From positions 248,001 to 312,000 of the forward strand of contig JBCAMK010000012.1 in assembly GCA_038503065.1 (NCBI GenBank): a DNA stretch of 64,000 nt. Reading direction: 5' to 3'. How positions within the stretch are numbered: the first letter of the stretch is position 1; each line of letters opens with the position of its first letter. The position numbers and the translations under genes are program-made. Under the pieces are notes generated by a model. It made no database searches. It saw only the letters and a program-made list of their open reading frames with translations, and was not told the DNA's origin. Positions 1-11,616 of the stretch are shown here, piece by piece. Source of the DNA: Paragyromitra xinjiangensis (lineage: Eukaryota; Ascomycota; Pezizomycetes; Pezizales; Discinaceae).

Positions 1-933
1 AAAGTTTGGATTTTCCCACCATATATTGAAGAATGATCGGCTGCTGGCATAGCAACGCGTTAACGGCGAGGCTGCAGATTTTCGTGGTTCTTGCTATGAG
101 ACATTGGAGCAACCTAGATCGTGACTCTATTTAGGGGATCAGTGTGTATCTTGGCACGGACGCGTGGGTGGTTGGCAACCTTCTTTATCTTGGCCCCTTC
201 TGCATGGGTCGGGGTCGGGGCATGGCTCAAGCAGTCATGGTTTTGGATCGCGGGGAAAGTTATGGTTCACCTCGGTCGTAGATACTGGACTGGTGATAGT
301 CTAAGCGTATGCGGATATTCACGAATGGCGGTTTCTTTTGGAGAGGCTGTGTTGCTACTCTTCGTTTTTTTCCGCAACAACGGAAGTGGTCAGAATGTAG
401 CATAAACTGGCTCACGGTTTAAAACCTCAGCCGGGCATCAAGTGGTACAAGAGTGAGACACAGTTCTATTCGAAAGCACTCCACAACTGTCAGTAGAACA
501 ACCACATCCACTACGCACAATGTATGAGGAGTAATATGGCACGGCCATCCCACTGCACTGCCGGGGTGGTGATAAGCATGTTATTCCCTTGTGTGCGAAC
601 TAAATGTGTTGTCAGTCAGTCTAGCGCTCGCTCGATTAACACTATTTGGCGGGTTAGCACCTGGATGGGTCGATCACGAGACTGTTAAACTATTGTTTAC
701 ACATTCCTTGATCACACATACTTAAAGGCCGGAAATAGTCGCTACCCCTTCACTGTCCAGTCTTAACAATATACTCAGAGAATTGTGCCTACATAGTCCA
801 GCCCATCCTCTTGGCCTTTTCGCAACCTTGGCTTTCTTCTTGGTATACTAGCTAGTGATCAATTGCACCGATTTGTTCGAACACAACGCCTGAAAGAATT
901 CCGAACATTTGTTCCATTGTCTCGCCAATCAAT
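1..933. other. No recognisable gene
   Basis: No open frame here has a start, splice sites and protein-like composition together. The 94-codon frame at 121-405 begins at GTG and resembles nothing I know. The last part may hold the promoter and 5' leader of the gene starting at 934. Confidence 0.5.
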
Positions 934-1940
934 ATGTCCAAATCAAAATACCGAAGTCTTTTTGCCGATGCCATGCCACGTCGCAGTTCGAGAGCAGCAA
1001 GACATACACAACTGAAAAGATCCTCAGTTCTGGGAACAGCGACATCCGCTGCTTCCTCTTCCTCATCCCTGGACTCTTTGACGGCTCATCCGCCTGTTTA
1101 TGTCCAGCCATTTGGCGAGCGTTCTCAAAAAACGGTGAAGGTTTATCCCAAACCTGAGGCTGACCAAGTGCTTTCCGTGACTATTCGACTTCGGGGTGAT
1201 TGTCACGGGGAGATCTTGACAACCACCGCTACATTCCAGTATATCTCCTACTCTAGTTTGTTGGTTACCTAATACACGGTCTTAGTACTGATTATTCATT
1301 TGCCTAAAGTGCCTACGATGGCCTCCAGAACCAGATTCAAGCTTGTTTGTTCAAAAATTTTGGCAAAGGCGCAATCGGTATTGCTACACCCCGAGGCAAA
1401 GTTATCAAAGAAGATTGGCAAATCTATCAGCTCGCATACCCAGGCTTCTCATCCTCGATTTGCAATGTCGTTTACGCTCGCGAAGATCAGAAGAATCATC
1501 CACCTATTATGGTCCGGGCAGCAAATCTTCTCCTTGAGGTGAATAGGAGAGATTTTGGTCCGTCTCGATCCAACATGTTTCTGTACCTTGATCCCAACAA
1601 GTCCTATTCCACGACCTATATCGATCAGCCAGGGCTTAGTATCGTACCGCTAGAGGGGGCGAGTTTCCAAGAGGATCTTGCTGTCAAGGAAGGGTATTAC
1701 TACAAAGATATGGGAGGCTTGCCGAGCTATGATGATATCAGTCTATTCGCATTTGGGAGTGCATGCCTTTCAGCGGATTGCGGATGTTGTCAGGGTTGGA
1801 TGCGTTCTCAAGGCAACAGTTCAAGCCTGCCGCGCTCGCGGCGGGAGAGCCCGCGGCCACGATGGACAGGTATCAGGTTGCAAGAATATGATGGTTTAAC
1901 ACTAGCGGAGAGACGATACTTGGAAAGAAGCAGGAGGTGA
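934..1940 (+). CDS. Hypothetical fungal protein, possibly frame-broken
   Basis: I do not recognise this protein. A first exon opens at ATG 934 with a basic, serine-rich leader (PRRSSRAARH, then SAASSSSSLDS). It plausibly ends at a GTATAT donor near 1238. The second exon would start at 1310, after an acceptor ending AAAG, giving FHAYDGLQNQ across the junction. It then runs open with protein-like composition (KGAIGIATPRGKVIKEDW, YLDPNKSYSTTYIDQPGL). Near 1755 the coding quality appears to pass to the next frame, where RIADVVRVGCVLKA and ACRARGGRARGHDG read more naturally and end at 1899. The original frame runs on to 1940. A frameshift, a very short intron or a decayed gene would all explain this. 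The boundaries and the 3' end are uncertain. Confidence 0.4.
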
Positions 1941-3636
1941 GGTAATGGTTTTATGTTCAGTCATGACTGACAGGTACGGATTGCGTGCTATCTTAATGGT
2001 TGGCTTTCTGTTGGGTTTTGGAACGGCGTTTTTTGGGGAGTTTTGTTTTTCTTCAATCTTTCAATTCACACTGCACCCTATTCTTCTTTGTTATAGCCTC
2101 AAGCTGCTGTATAATTGTAAATATTTCGATGGTTATTTTATGGTTTATGTAGGTTAGGGATCAGGTATCAGGGCGACGATATCGCTGAGGCAGAATTATT
2201 TCTTCGTTTTTATATTAATCTGTTGTCAAGTCGTATTTGGTTCATCGTTGATCATGCTTTGTTTAATCATGGAATGATATGGCATGTTTGAATATCCTTA
2301 GCCCGGGACTCACGAGGAGTCACAACCTTTTCAACACCTTGTGCACATGTTCCTTCTTTCTTATGGTTTACATCGCCTTTTCTTTCTCTTCACCTTTGTA
2401 TTACGGAACGTTGCAAAATGTGCGGGATATCAAGTATTGAATCGGTGTATCTCTGCAGCTGCTAGGGTGGGCTGAGTCCCGGTTATCGAGGATCAAGCAT
2501 GGTTGTGCAAAAACCTAAGCTTTTTTCGCAAGGGTTGGCACTTCTAGAAACGAGGGCCGGCTTCTATCGTCTCTGCAGCAGAGCACGAAAATGGAGCCTA
2601 TTGATATCACGTAATGCATTGCTTCCGCGTGCGCGAAAAATACTACCCTCTCGAATGAGAAACTTGACCGGAGATTGGGGTATGAGCACATGGTCGGAAA
2701 TCTCAATTAAAATCTTAAGTATAAGTACATGGCTATATAGAGCAATCGGTACCTATGTTGTATGTTCTCGGAAAAAATAATTTAGTTTCCCGATAATACG
2801 AGAGAACCGAATGCGTCTGGGTCTGCTGTTTATGTACTCATAGTTTTTTTTGACCAGGTGATATCTCCTTTCTATTCCCTTGCTTCAACTTAATTGGATG
2901 ATTGTTGATCGTTAATGTTTACATTCGAGTTACCGCGACATTGTGGAAACCGTGCCCTCAGTCTAACCAGATTCGCCAAACCCCATTGCTTGGCGAGTGT
3001 AGCGTTTGTCCATCACCATCTCCTATGCCTACATGTACATGTAATCATTCGTGGGATGGTTGACGTAGACATTTAGTGTGTAAGTTGAGGTGCTTGGGAA
3101 TACAGGATCGTCAGCTTTACGGGAGCTCCCGCGGTGCTTAATACTGTATTCGTCACAGCCCCGCTGGTGTCTATACCCGCTAGCAATGACTGGCCGTGGA
3201 TGTGCTGAGCCCGATTGGAACATAGTAGATCTAAGTGGGAGGATTACTGTCACCAAGAGGGGTATTACATCTTCGGAAGTAAGTCCAAGATAGCCAAAGC
3301 GTACGGTGCAGTCTGAGCCATCGTATGGATCGGTGTCGACGCGTCCGTGACTGGAGATCCATATAGTGGCAAAGTTTTCACCGCCCCTAGATTCCCGAGA
3401 AATTTTGTTTCTGGGCGGGTATTGGCATATTTATAGGGAACTTAGGGCCGAGAGGTGGTGTGCTTGTCGGCTTAGTTCCGCTTTTGGATGCACGGCCGAT
3501 CGTGGATGTGCCCTTGGCCGGGGAAGAGCTTATCGGGACTTGAGGGTAGTAACGATTGGCGAGTGAATGGAGACCTGGGATATCTGAAATATGGTGGCAG
3601 TAACTGAGGGAAGTGGTCTGAGTAATATCGTTGTGG
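1941..3636. other. Gene-poor stretch
   Basis: Only short open frames of 60-93 codons occur, overlapping on both strands, with no recognisable motif or convincing splice pattern. Confidence 0.45.
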
Positions 3637-3638
3637 TA

Positions 3639-4105
3639 TTATTGTCCATGTGCAAAAGTTCGCGTGTTTTTGAGTTAGCAACCGAATGGAACTCCAAATT
3701 GAAAGTCCACCAATTCTGGAGGGAAAAAATCGAAAAAATCAGCAAAAAGATCTCCATGCTTTGTTGATTCTAGTCCCACTCTTGAAACCACTAGAAACCC
3801 TTTTTAGATGGCACAGATGGGAGGAATTTGTGGTTAAAAGTTTAGATTCTTGTGGTGTGCATGGTTGCAGCCAAGCTTTAGCTTTCGCTGTCTGTGCGCA
3901 GGGGTTTCCAAGGCCTTCCCACAGCCTTCCATGACTCTAGGAAAAGTTAATTGCATTTGTGAGATGTGAGTTTAAGTTAATAAGTTTGGAGGTACTTTTT
4001 AGTAATTTTTTCAATTTTTTCCCTCTAAAATTGGTGGACTTTCAATTTGGAGTTCTATTTGGTTGCTAACTCAAAAACACGCGAACTTTTGCTCATGGAC
4101 AATAT
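3639..4105. mobile_element. MITE-like element with about 100-bp inverted repeats
   Basis: The left arm (about 3639-3740) and the right arm (about 4004-4105) are reverse complements over roughly 100 bases with about ten or more mismatches. Both contain the shared stretches TTTTTGAGTTAGCAACC and CAAATTGAAAGTCCACCAA, in opposite orientation. The outer ends read TTATTGTCCATG and, reversed, ATATTGTCCATG. Each is flanked by TA (3637-3638 and 4106-4107), consistent with a TA target duplication as in Tc1/mariner-type elements. The interior of about 263 bases has no transposase frame. This is a non-autonomous element. The family is inferred only from the TA dinucleotides. Confidence 0.8.
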
Positions 4106-4107
4106 TA

Positions 4108-6343
4108 ATTTTCCCCGGAATTAAGATTACTTGGATATCGATATATGTGCTTATATTATGTAATAGGGTCCATCTTGATAGCGAAAGTTTGAGAAAGTAT
4201 GACACTTGTGAGAATTTCTAGGATGAAGTGTCATGCTTTTGAGAAAGGCCAAGTAAATTCACGTGGTGAAATGTTGGGGGTTCTTGACCAATCATCAATA
4301 ATCACTCACCTCTATTCCACAGTCGACCGCCGAGCTTGCGCCATCGTGTGAAAGCTGAAACAAAAAGAGGCTTAGCAAGCTTCCCACTATCGTATCGATT
4401 TTTCTGGTTTCTATCCTACCATTGTTGTTTGTAGCGCCATAGCCGGACTAGTTTTAATCCGATCAACTACAACTCCACAAACACCATGGTTTGAAGCAAG
4501 CTCTGAAGGCGTGGGAAGGCCTATCCAGTTTCTTCTCATCGCCTCTCGCGTTGTGCACGAACTCCTTGGCCGCCAAGATCATTTTATACGTGGTAGGCTA
4601 TGCTCTTTCAACAATGGAGTTCACATCTCACCAACCATGCTAACCAAGCCACGCCATAATGTAAATGGATTGGATAGGAGAACTCGGGATGATCGGCTCC
4701 CAGAGTTGCTTTGCGGAGTTTTTGGTGAATGGCCTAGCTTAAGAATGCTTTCCCAAATCATATTTGAGCACGATTCGATCAGATAACTTCTTCGAAAAAC
4801 AAAACATCATCACACAGCCAGCATCCCTCCTAAGCGCAATTCACTATATGAATTCCATCTATCTTGGCATTTTAAGTGAATATGCAGCTCTTACATATAG
4901 TCACCTCATCGCGCATTTGTAGGATAATTGTAATCATCTAGGTGGTGTCGACTATGCTTATGATATCAGGGAGGTTTGTTTTTTGAAACTAGCGTTCGTA
5001 TCCTGTTACCCATTCCACCTTGTGTTTGGTCCTAATAATCTTTGGTGGTTTTCAAGTAGTCCCTCATTCTAGCATAAGATCATAGAATTTCCGCTGCTAG
5101 AATGCCGAAGAGAGTTAGTATTTTTTCGTGGAAGCTCTCATCGCCGGGAGGGCTACGCAGCAGCGTAATATGTGTTATACTCACCCATATGTGCATATCT
5201 GGCGCACGTGGTGAAGGTGTTAATTCGATTACTAACTGGACTGTAGGGATTAACTTTGGAGGGAATGAAGCGGTGATGCACCATTTCAACGGATACATGA
5301 ACGGATACATGACAATTGGCATGATCATATGGACCAAGCTAAGATGTACCTATCTTATATACCCATAGCATAACGAGAGTAGCTATAGCGGGCAGGGTAG
5401 AATAAAAGATAGAAACTTGGGCTGTAAAAGACCTGCATGCGCCAAGGTGCTTCAGGCGGTGTCTGCAGATTGTACCTTTATTTCAATAGGGCCTAGATCT
5501 ATACCGCAGTAATAAAGGTTCTACGGCGTTGTAAGGGCAGAATTAATTCCGTAATAGTGACAATAATGGTAATGATAGTAATAACGGCAGATGCTGTAAT
5601 ACATATAAGGAACCAGTTCGTGGTTGTATGGTTTAGTTCTGACGCGGGGGCCGAATGTTGCAGAAGCACATAGGATGTATCCGAGGGGTGTAGATAGCTT
5701 TTTCTTCATTAAGAAGAAAATATTTATGTGGTTTCAAAATTAAATTTAGAGCCCAAGGGCTTTACTCACAAACTATAAGATTTTCCTAGGGTTGGAAGTT
5801 AAGTAGATATCACTGATAATGAATCTTGTATGTAAGGAAGGTTCATTTGGTCAAGTGGTCTTGCGGTTGCCGTTCGATGAATTGCTGCCTAATTAAGCCC
5901 GAAGTTACTGTTCCTATATTCCTACTGTAAACAAACCTCAAGCATATGGCATGTTCCGCTGCCCGCATCAGATATTAGGGGTAATTTCTATCTTAGCATT
6001 TCTATCTTATATTTCCTTGGAATACCAGACGATCATGGCTTGGATTGGGTTTTGATCTTGAGTTCATCTTAGCATATTCAGTTTTGGGTTGCAGACTTCT
6101 GCTAGAAAGCTTGTCGATGATCCATTTATGTTGTCTAGCGTACTAGGTACTAAGGTATTATATAAAAAACGGGGATGATAAAGCAAAGAGGGAATGTGCA
6201 AATTAATTCTATAGTAGGTACACGCTGAGTACTAGACACTAGAAATCTGACAAGGCAACACGTCACGTCAGATACACTGTTAGTGGAACACTCCCGTGAA
6301 ATACATGGCGTTGGTGCAGCACACTTGTGTTTTCAATTGCTAT
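4108..6343. other. Gene-poor stretch
   Basis: There is no supported gene. A short tandem duplication of the unit GGATACATGAAC occurs near 5290-5312. The last few hundred bases should include the 3' end of the ATP-grasp gene transcript. Confidence 0.45.
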
Positions 6344-7798
6344 CTATTTGTACTCAAAAATCCGTGCAGTGCTTACATTTATCCTACTCCACTTTCTTCC
6401 TGTTAAAAGACTTCGTGCAAACAAGCCTGGCCAATAAACATGGTAAAGGAACCAAAATGGAAGTGGGTCCCACGCTTCGAAGGTCGCATCCTTCCAAAAC
6501 AGCAAATGGAGCGTAATCTCCTTTAACCCAACAAGAAAGCTCCAGAAGTCGGAGATGTGGAGAAGTGGTAGAAGAAAGAGGGTGACAATGTCGTGTCCAA
6601 TCCAGTAGAAGCAGTTGGTAGTATTGACATCTGGCATGCAGACACCCTCTGCGGGGGCTCGAGAAGGATCCAGTAAACTGAGGTAGCAATCGGCTAATTT
6701 CCTATTATTTCCGAACAGTACTACGGCGGTATGCGTTCGAGGATTACATTCGATAGGGTATAACTGCAGTTCTCCGTGTTGGCCTTCGCCCTCCTTAGCT
6801 ATTAAGTCGAGGGACAATTGTCCTGTAACTTGCCCACCCTCGAGGGCTTTTGAATATACTTCTGTGAACTCAAGCAGCTTTTTCGAGTATTCCGATTCCG
6901 CCGGTAATGCCTTGTAGTGCATTAATAATTCAGAAGAAGGGCAGCCGACAAACGCTGTGACACAGCCCTTCACTACAACTGCATGGGTGCAAAATTCCTT
7001 TCCTTCCACAAACTCTTGGAAAACCCAAGGTTTTTCAGCGCTTATTTCAAGTTTCGAAATAGCGGCGGTCGTTTCCTCCAAAGTTGGTCGTGGGTATAGG
7101 GTCATATCTGCCCGAGAAACGTCATCAAGCCATAGTGACTTCAGGATATATCGCCCCGATATCTTTCCAGCTAGAAATTCTAACCCTTCCTCGCAATTCT
7201 CTATCCTCTTTGTCTCTGGGACTCTAAGCCCAATCCCCGCAGTTTTCTCGATAAAGTGGTCCTTGTTGTGAAGGGTTTCGCATGTCTCAGGCTTAAGCTG
7301 AAACACTTTACAAGTGGTTTCTCTTTCGATTTCGAGCTTCGCAAATGCATCTTCCGTTGTTGTTGCCACCCCAGAAACACAAACCCAAAGATCCACCCTT
7401 TCCTCTTTTATTATCTTCACTAGATGCTGCACATACTTTTCTTTCTCGGCTGCATTAGTTGGTTCACGAAGCTCGTAGTGCTTTGAGAGTGATTTTGAGT
7501 ACTTTCCACTTGAGGGAATACCCGCTCGTGTGAAATCAAGACCAATAACCCTATGTCCAGCAAGGAAGAAAGTACGCGCAAGGAATAGACCCTTTGCCAT
7601 TGCAAGAGAGCTAACGAGGACGACTTTTGGGGGTGTTGCGGTCGATACCGCTGAAGAGGGGAATATATATCCATAGAGCAAGCATGACGCAACGAGAGTC
7701 GTAGTAGCTGGGAGAAGTAGAATGCTAAGACATATGAGAGAAATGTTCTTGAGGATATGTGCCATGAAGGGCTGCTGCGGCAGCTCTTGGTTTTTCAT
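6344..7798 (-). CDS. Mycosporine ATP-grasp ligase (MysC-like), membrane-anchored
   Basis: This single-exon gene encodes 484 residues. It is an ATP-grasp protein of the kind found in mycosporine clusters, where the enzyme joins an amino acid to 4-deoxygadusol using ATP. Visible features are a hydrophobic N-terminal segment (about residues 16-46), a nucleotide-binding-like start of the soluble part (KVVLVSSLAMAKGLFLAR), the ATP-grasp stretches GRYILKSLWLDD and WVFQEFVEGKEF, and the metal-binding strand LYPIECNPRTH. The C-terminal 100 residues hold two or three further hydrophobic segments, including VTLFLLPLLHISDFWSFLVG. Bacterial MysC-type ligases are soluble, so membrane attachment is notable. 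The neighbouring cyclase gene on the same strand and the methyltransferase support the pathway assignment. The amino acid used cannot be read from sequence. Start codon choice between Met1 and Met12 is open. Confidence 0.85.
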   Translation of the reverse strand: MKNQELPQQPFMAHILKNISLICLSILLLPATTTLVASCLLYGYIFPSSAVSTATPPKVVLVSSLAMAKGLFLARTFFLAGHRVIGLDFTRAGIPSSGKYSKSLSKHYELREPTNAAEKEKYVQHLVKIIKEERVDLWVCVSGVATTTEDAFAKLEIERETTCKVFQLKPETCETLHNKDHFIEKTAGIGLRVPETKRIENCEEGLEFLAGKISGRYILKSLWLDDVSRADMTLYPRPTLEETTAAISKLEISAEKPWVFQEFVEGKEFCTHAVVVKGCVTAFVGCPSSELLMHYKALPAESEYSKKLLEFTEVYSKALEGGQVTGQLSLDLIAKEGEGQHGELQLYPIECNPRTHTAVVLFGNNRKLADCYLSLLDPSRAPAEGVCMPDVNTTNCFYWIGHDIVTLFLLPLLHISDFWSFLVGLKEITLHLLFWKDATFEAWDPLPFWFLYHVYWPGLFARSLLTGRKWSRINVSTARIFEYK

Positions 7799-8579
7799 TT
7801 GCGGCAGGAATGCTGGGCATGCACATAGTCGGTGTAAGAAAGTTGGAGTTATGGATTTAAATATAAAGCTGCTTATGTATCTAGGGTCTAGTATCTCTAG
7901 GTAGTAATTGCCGACTAAGAGTACCTTGGCGGATTAGACTCCTTTTCTTCCTTGGAGTGTCTTAAGCTCGGAGACGTTACTTTCGAAGTTAGGGGGCTTG
8001 TTTTGGGAGTATAGGTCTTTGGCATCTATTTGTGGTGTTGTTGGGGGCCATTTTAAGGTCTCATGGGTTGCCAGTGCACATAGCTAACATGAGCTTTTGG
8101 CAAGAACTAATGGCCGACGAGATTTTTGCGTTAGGCATGTAAAAATATTTCTTTCCCGAGAAACTCTGCCCTAGATATTCGTGGGACTATGATGGAAGAC
8201 TAATAAACTCATAACTATACTTTGAAGTGCCCCACCGCTTCGAAGATCGGATTTCGGGTACTTATACCCTCTACTTTTGGTATCGTAAGGCCGAGACAGG
8301 GTTTGTACTAGCAATTCGTCATGGTAGACTCATAGAACTCTCACCGGCTACGATAGCCCATGCCAAAGTAAACTCGCAGCATGGTACACCAAATAAGTTT
8401 CTGAAACTTTTACATGATCTCTGTGACCGATTTAGCCCTCAAGCTGTCACTTTTCCCGACCTGCTGCTAAACAGTAGCTCCAACCAAGTGATAAGAAAAA
8501 TCAAACGCAACAAAATGAATAAGAAAAAAATGTCAAAGAAACGGCATTCAAGTTGTATGCAATGCCTGTGAGTTCCGGT
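7799..8579. other. Promoter interval of the ATP-grasp gene
   Basis: This 781-base gap separates the 3' end of the cyclase gene from the start of the ATP-grasp gene, both on the minus strand. A 114-codon frame at 8227-8571 on the plus strand starts at GTG and ends in a lysine-rich tail. I do not regard it as a gene. No clear regulatory motif was recognised. Confidence 0.45.
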
Positions 8580-9925
8580 TCAGGTGGGAATTCCATGAGG
8601 CCCGGTCACTCTAGTGATGTCGAAACGGCTCGTCTTCGTCTCAGATATACCAGTGTCGCTGGCGTCGACAAATGCATCGATACCTGCCCCCTCTCGTGGA
8701 AATGCTTTAACAGTTTCCTTGTGCAAATTCAATGCTTGATTCATATCCTCAATCGTGATATCATTTAAGAATATACATTGTCCTAACGGTGCTGGAATGG
8801 CTGCGCGGAGCTTCCCATCGCGGGTTTTTAGGATAGCATCTGTGGCTTTGGCGAGAAGAACCTCATCAAAAAGTGGGTGGTCGATCGTTAACCCAGCTCT
8901 CGAGAAAAGGCGAAGGATTCTGTCGTGGTCAGCAGGCGTTATTAGACCTTGCATTCGTGCCAATGTTGCTGAGAATGCCATGTCTACAGAAATAGCATGG
9001 CCATGTCGTAGAGGGGTTTCGGGTGCAAGCTCAAGTGTTGGTGACCATGTGTGGCCATATGCAATAACACGATCTAGGCCAATTTCGTGGAGATTTGGAG
9101 TCTCGAGCTTCAACATAACATGGATACCTCTGCGATTGATTATATCCGCAGCCTTTTTGAGTTCTGGGCTGCTCCCATCTGCTCGGCCAAATCTGTCGGA
9201 TATCAATTGCTCGCAATACTTGTCAAGCAGTTCGAAGGTTGTCAAATCAGCACAGGTTGAAATCTTGACAAGCTCGGCGAAACCGTTCCTGACTTGGGGC
9301 ACTGGCAACGTTCGAAGGAAAGTAAAGTCGAGGAAGGTATGAATTGGAGCGTGATAGGCACCAAGTCGGTTCTTGTGTTTGCCATGGTTGACGGCAACCT
9401 TGATAGAGACAGACGCGTCAATGAGACCAATCACCGTGGTTGGGACACGAATGAAATTTGTTGTTCTACGGTAAGTTGCACACGCAAATCTAACGGTCGT
9501 CGTTAGCAGTTACAAGAGCAGCAGGGACCTGCATAACTATTGACTTACCCAGCAACATCGGTGATAAGCCCTCCCCCAACCACAAGCACAGGTTCCTTTC
9601 GAATGATACCAAAATCGGTTATAGCATCGCAGATCGATAATAGTGTTTCCATAGTCTTGGCTTGTTCTCCAATCTTTGTCTTATGGATGACTAGTCGAAT
9701 GCCATGAGCCTGGAAATACTGTTCCATCTGCGCACCATAAAGTGCACAAACATTAATGTCCGTGACAGCCAAGCATCGGCCCCATTTCTTGTACATATCT
9801 GCAAGTTGGGCATTCTCGATGTTGAAAACGCCATCAAGAAACGTGAAATCGTACGTGATCTTTTCGTATCCCTCGACGTGGAACCCGTTGCTTGTCTCAG
9901 ACACGGTCGCCTTAAGATCTGACAT
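8580..9925 (-). CDS. Desmethyl-4-deoxygadusol synthase-like sugar phosphate cyclase
   Basis: There are two exons, 9925-9549 and 9489-8580, joined over a 59-base intron with a GTAAGT donor and a TTAG acceptor. They encode 428 residues. The protein belongs to the dehydroquinate-synthase-like sugar phosphate cyclases. It shows the NAD-binding run [19 protein letters not shown], then [17 protein letters not shown], and metal-site histidines in [10 protein letters not shown] and [12 protein letters not shown]. The match to my memory of the 2-epi-5-epi-valiolone/DDGS branch is better than to the shikimate enzyme: it reads [16 protein letters not shown] followed by [14 protein letters not shown]. 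In fungi the shikimate activity sits in the pentafunctional AROM protein, so a free-standing cyclase points to secondary metabolism. It would convert sedoheptulose 7-phosphate to desmethyl-4-deoxygadusol, which the adjacent O-methyltransferase would methylate. It is cytosolic, with no signal peptide. Confidence 0.88.
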
Positions 9926-11616
9926 ATTTGGGGAGGAAAGAATGAGAAATAGTGCTGCTTGGGCTGTTGAATCCGAGAAGAGACTTAGAGATGGTGTTGA
10001 AAGGTGGTTCCTTGTAGGCGTTGGATTGGTGGGGTTCGAGTGAAGGGAAACGGGGTATTTAGGAACCTTATAGTGTTTTCCCTTTTTGGGATAGCTCTAT
10101 TGCCGGCAGAAATTCCAAGATCACATGTTGCTCTATGGCGCTATTGTAGGCTTGATTACAATTCCTGAAAACGGAAAATCCAGCCTGGCGTGTTGGTTTT
10201 ACGTCGTAAACCGACCTGCAGAAAGGTAAATATACCTGGTTTAGCAAATCTACCCTCTCGGCAATAGTGTGTATTTGCCCACTCCCTACACCCCGGAGAT
10301 CACAACCTAAATCTTTTGGGTTTGCATGATGGATGAACGACTAAACCTCTCTAGGTCCGCCCAGTAACAGGTCATCATTCTACTTTCACGTACCAGGTAT
10401 TCCTTGGTGGAATGTTGGAGAGGCCTCGAAGGGCAGTGGAGGACTGGAAAGTTGGGTTGCGAGGAAAGATTTGGCCGGTGAGGGGATTTGGGTAATGAAA
10501 CCGATCGCTTTTACTGGGTAGTGGGAGGGGAGTTACTTTTCTGATAACTGCTTGCCTTCTTTCTATGTACTATTTTACTTTTGTGCTTTGGGCGACATCC
10601 CGGGTACGTGAATGATGAAGTAGGGAAGGGGGGAAGGGAGGTTTAAAGGGGCGAGTTGAAGCTAGTACACATAGTCTGTTGTTGAGTGGTTGAGTTTGGG
10701 ATCCTAAATGTACATGTGGTCACTTTGTTTGAAGCAATTAGAGACGAGCTCAGGCGTCCCGTAAAACAAAACAAAACAGACTTCATCTAGTGATTTACGC
10801 ATGTACCCGGTCCATGAGAAAACTAACGGGTCTGTTGATCCGTAGGTTTCTTATATAACAGGGCATACGAGATGATGCCACTGCTCCGGATGGACCGAGC
10901 AGATGGTAAAGGATGAATGACGGAATACCCGACATCTAGCGCTAAAATAAGTAGTGAAAACAGCCCTTAGGTGTAGCTCGTTTTCCCATGCGAGACCAAA
11001 CCTTAGGGCCCTTAACTCCCTCCGGAGAAATCATGGAGGAATTCTTCTCGGCTTACGAATTTCGGAACGTATCAATGATCGGAATTCTTAGTGCATTCTG
11101 TTAACCCCTTGCTTGCGTTGGAAAATAGTACAACGTTAGCCCACTTCTAATGAGCACATGTAGCAGTCCAACTAAGAGGAGTTTCATTTTACAACATGGC
11201 CATGGGTAGATATGGGCGAAAAAAATACTTACTCTATGATCTAATCATTTAACCAAAGCTAAAAGGGGTTCGAACTGAAACGAAACAAGTCTAGGCGCAT
11301 ATGCGCATGCCGGAATAGTTTCCATGAAAAAAATCCTCTAAAGTTAGGTTCATCCTTATCGATATCCTCTACAATGCACTACTACATGGAGGTCTATTCA
11401 CGACAACCCTTGATTAGCTTCCGTGAAAATCAACTGATTCATCGTGGCTATAATCGATTTTATTGTGAGTAATGTCTCCGCCCAGTAACTGGCCGCATGA
11501 CTTCCACTCCTTGTAGACGAATTAAACTATCCAATCACTTAATCTTCTCGTTTGTCGACAGGAGGTAGAAATAAAACCCTCCATAAGATCACGATCACCG
11601 ATAGCCACAAAAAGAA
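9926..11616. promoter_or_regulatory. Divergent intergenic region between cyclase and O-methyltransferase
   Basis: This 1.7-kb region lies between the starts of two divergently transcribed pathway genes, with no credible frame inside. It probably contains the promoters of both and could co-ordinate them. No specific motif was identified with confidence. Confidence 0.5.

Noticed and set aside
8755..9342. 195-codon plus-strand open frame
   Set aside because: It lies antisense inside the cyclase exon, which has clear family motifs.
8580..9925. Assignment as shikimate-pathway dehydroquinate synthase
   Set aside because: Fungal dehydroquinate synthase is normally part of the large AROM protein. 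The motifs and neighbours fit the mycosporine cyclase better.
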